NCBI GenBank assembly: GCA_963838205.1
Contig: CAWIQF010000020.1
Span: forward strand, 186,001-250,000
DNA from: CAIVVT01 sp963838205
GTDB taxonomy: Bacteria; Acidobacteriota; Terriglobia; Bryobacterales; Bryobacteraceae
Direction: 5' to 3'
Length of the DNA: 64,000 nucleotides
The notes beneath the pieces are model-generated. The model saw only the letters and a program-made list of their open reading frames with translations, made no database searches and was not told the DNA's origin. Shown piece by piece: positions 63,421-64,000 of this stretch. A program made the translations under genes and the position numbers. How positions within the stretch are numbered: position 1 is the stretch's first letter; each line of letters starts with the position of its first letter.

Positions 63421-63984
63421 ATGATTCAAGCGACCCAAATGCGTCCGGGGATGGTGATCATCTTCAGCGGGGAGTTGCACACCGTCTTCTCGGTGAACCA
63501 CCGGACACCGGGCAACCTGCGCGGTTTCGTGCAAGCGAAGATGCGCAACCTGCGCTCGGGCACGATGTTTGAACACCGCTTCTCCTCCGAAGACCGCGTC
63601 GAGCGCGCGGTGCTGGAGGAGGTCGAGATGGAATACATGTACGACGACGGCGAGTACTACTATTTCATGAACAGCGAAAACTTCGAGCAGACGCACCTGA
63701 CGAAGGAGATGCTGGGCGACGGAGTGAACTACCTGATTCCGAACCTGAAAGTGGAAGTCGAATACCACGAAGGCAAGCCGATCAGCGTGGAGTTGCCGGC
63801 CAGCGTGGAAATGAAAGTGGTTGACGTGGAGCCCGGCATCAAAGGCGGGTCGGTGTCGAACGTGGGCAAGCCAGCCAAGCTGGAGACCGGGCTGGTGGTG
63901 AACGTGCCGCAGTTTGTGAATGAGGGCGACGTGATCCGCGTGAGCACTTCGGACGGCAGCTACCAGGAGCGGGTGAACTCGTAA
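63421..63984 (+). CDS. efp: Elongation factor P
   Basis: Binds stalled ribosomes and speeds peptide bonds in proline stretches. The 187 residues cover all three beta-barrel domains: FEHRFSSEDRVERA, EYYYFMNSENFEQ, and the C-terminal GLVVNVPQFVNEGDVIRVST and GSYQERV. At the tip of domain I, where E. coli has PGKGQA with the modified lysine, this protein has PGNLRG, so the lysine is replaced by asparagine and an arginine lies two residues later. No lysine- or arginine-modifying gene is near. The start is ATG 63421. Confidence 0.95.
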   Translation: MIQATQMRPGMVIIFSGELHTVFSVNHRTPGNLRGFVQAKMRNLRSGTMFEHRFSSEDRVERAVLEEVEMEYMYDDGEYYYFMNSENFEQTHLTKEMLGDGVNYLIPNLKVEVEYHEGKPISVELPASVEMKVVDVEPGIKGGSVSNVGKPAKLETGLVVNVPQFVNEGDVIRVSTSDGSYQERVNS

Positions 63985-64000
63985 CCCGGCTGTTTCGCCG

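Overview
This 64 kb window is GC-rich chromosomal DNA. It most resembles an acidobacterium of the Solibacter/Bryobacter type; this is inferred from protein style and gene content, as no rRNA is present. Supporting signs are DUF5107/TPR and BNR secreted proteins, Cys-type sulfatases with their maturase, many Tat-like signal peptides, an EF-P with a PGNLRG tip, and an F-type ATP synthase block with both b' and b subunits.

Left part (1-30.6 kb), mostly core genes. It holds a large DUF5107/TPR protein (cut by the window edge), araD, a lone fused nuclease-methyltransferase of different composition, the ileS-lspA pair, a TPR protein, a YjhG-type sugar-acid dehydratase, coaD, a class I aminotransferase, an SH3 lipoprotein, an MlaF-like ATPase, a lytic transglycosylase, an AMIN amidase, a GGDEF response regulator, a thiolase-like protein and a DHH phosphoesterase. 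The ATP synthase genes atpF'-atpF-atpH-atpA-atpG-atpD-atpC follow; atpC carries a one-base frameshift in a G6 run. Then comes tRNA-Pro(GGG).

Middle part (30.6-54.5 kb), accessory and decaying DNA. It starts with an integrase pseudogene against the 3' end of tRNA-Pro and contains the 3' half of a tRNA-Ala gene near its right side, with repeated short motifs around it. Between them are glycan genes (GH31, ceramidase-like, GHL6-like, GH29-like, a RhaT-like permease, two sulfatases and an anaerobic sulfatase maturase), several broken by single extra bases, plus remnants of a resolvase, IS1380, IS66, a STAND NTPase, a UvrD helicase and an EVE-like protein. A complete IS630-type element sits inside a two-gene operon made of a proteasome-like Thr peptidase and an unknown partner; removing the IS with one TA copy restores the partner gene in frame.

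Right part (54.5-64 kb), core-like again: an Old Yellow Enzyme/dienoyl-CoA reductase homologue, a VOC protein, an RluE-type pseudouridine synthase convergently overlapping truA, a BNR-repeat protein coupled to truA, a DUF6582-like small protein, a baeRF-type protein and efp.

Non-coding structure worth attention: a ten-unit array of 11-bp repeats before the methyltransferase, two copies of a ~105-bp inverted-repeat element (one between ileS and lspA), a second repeat family inserted in frame inside ileS and also present at 20.2-20.6 kb, and a cluster of CATAAT-type recombination-like sites at 43.7 kb.
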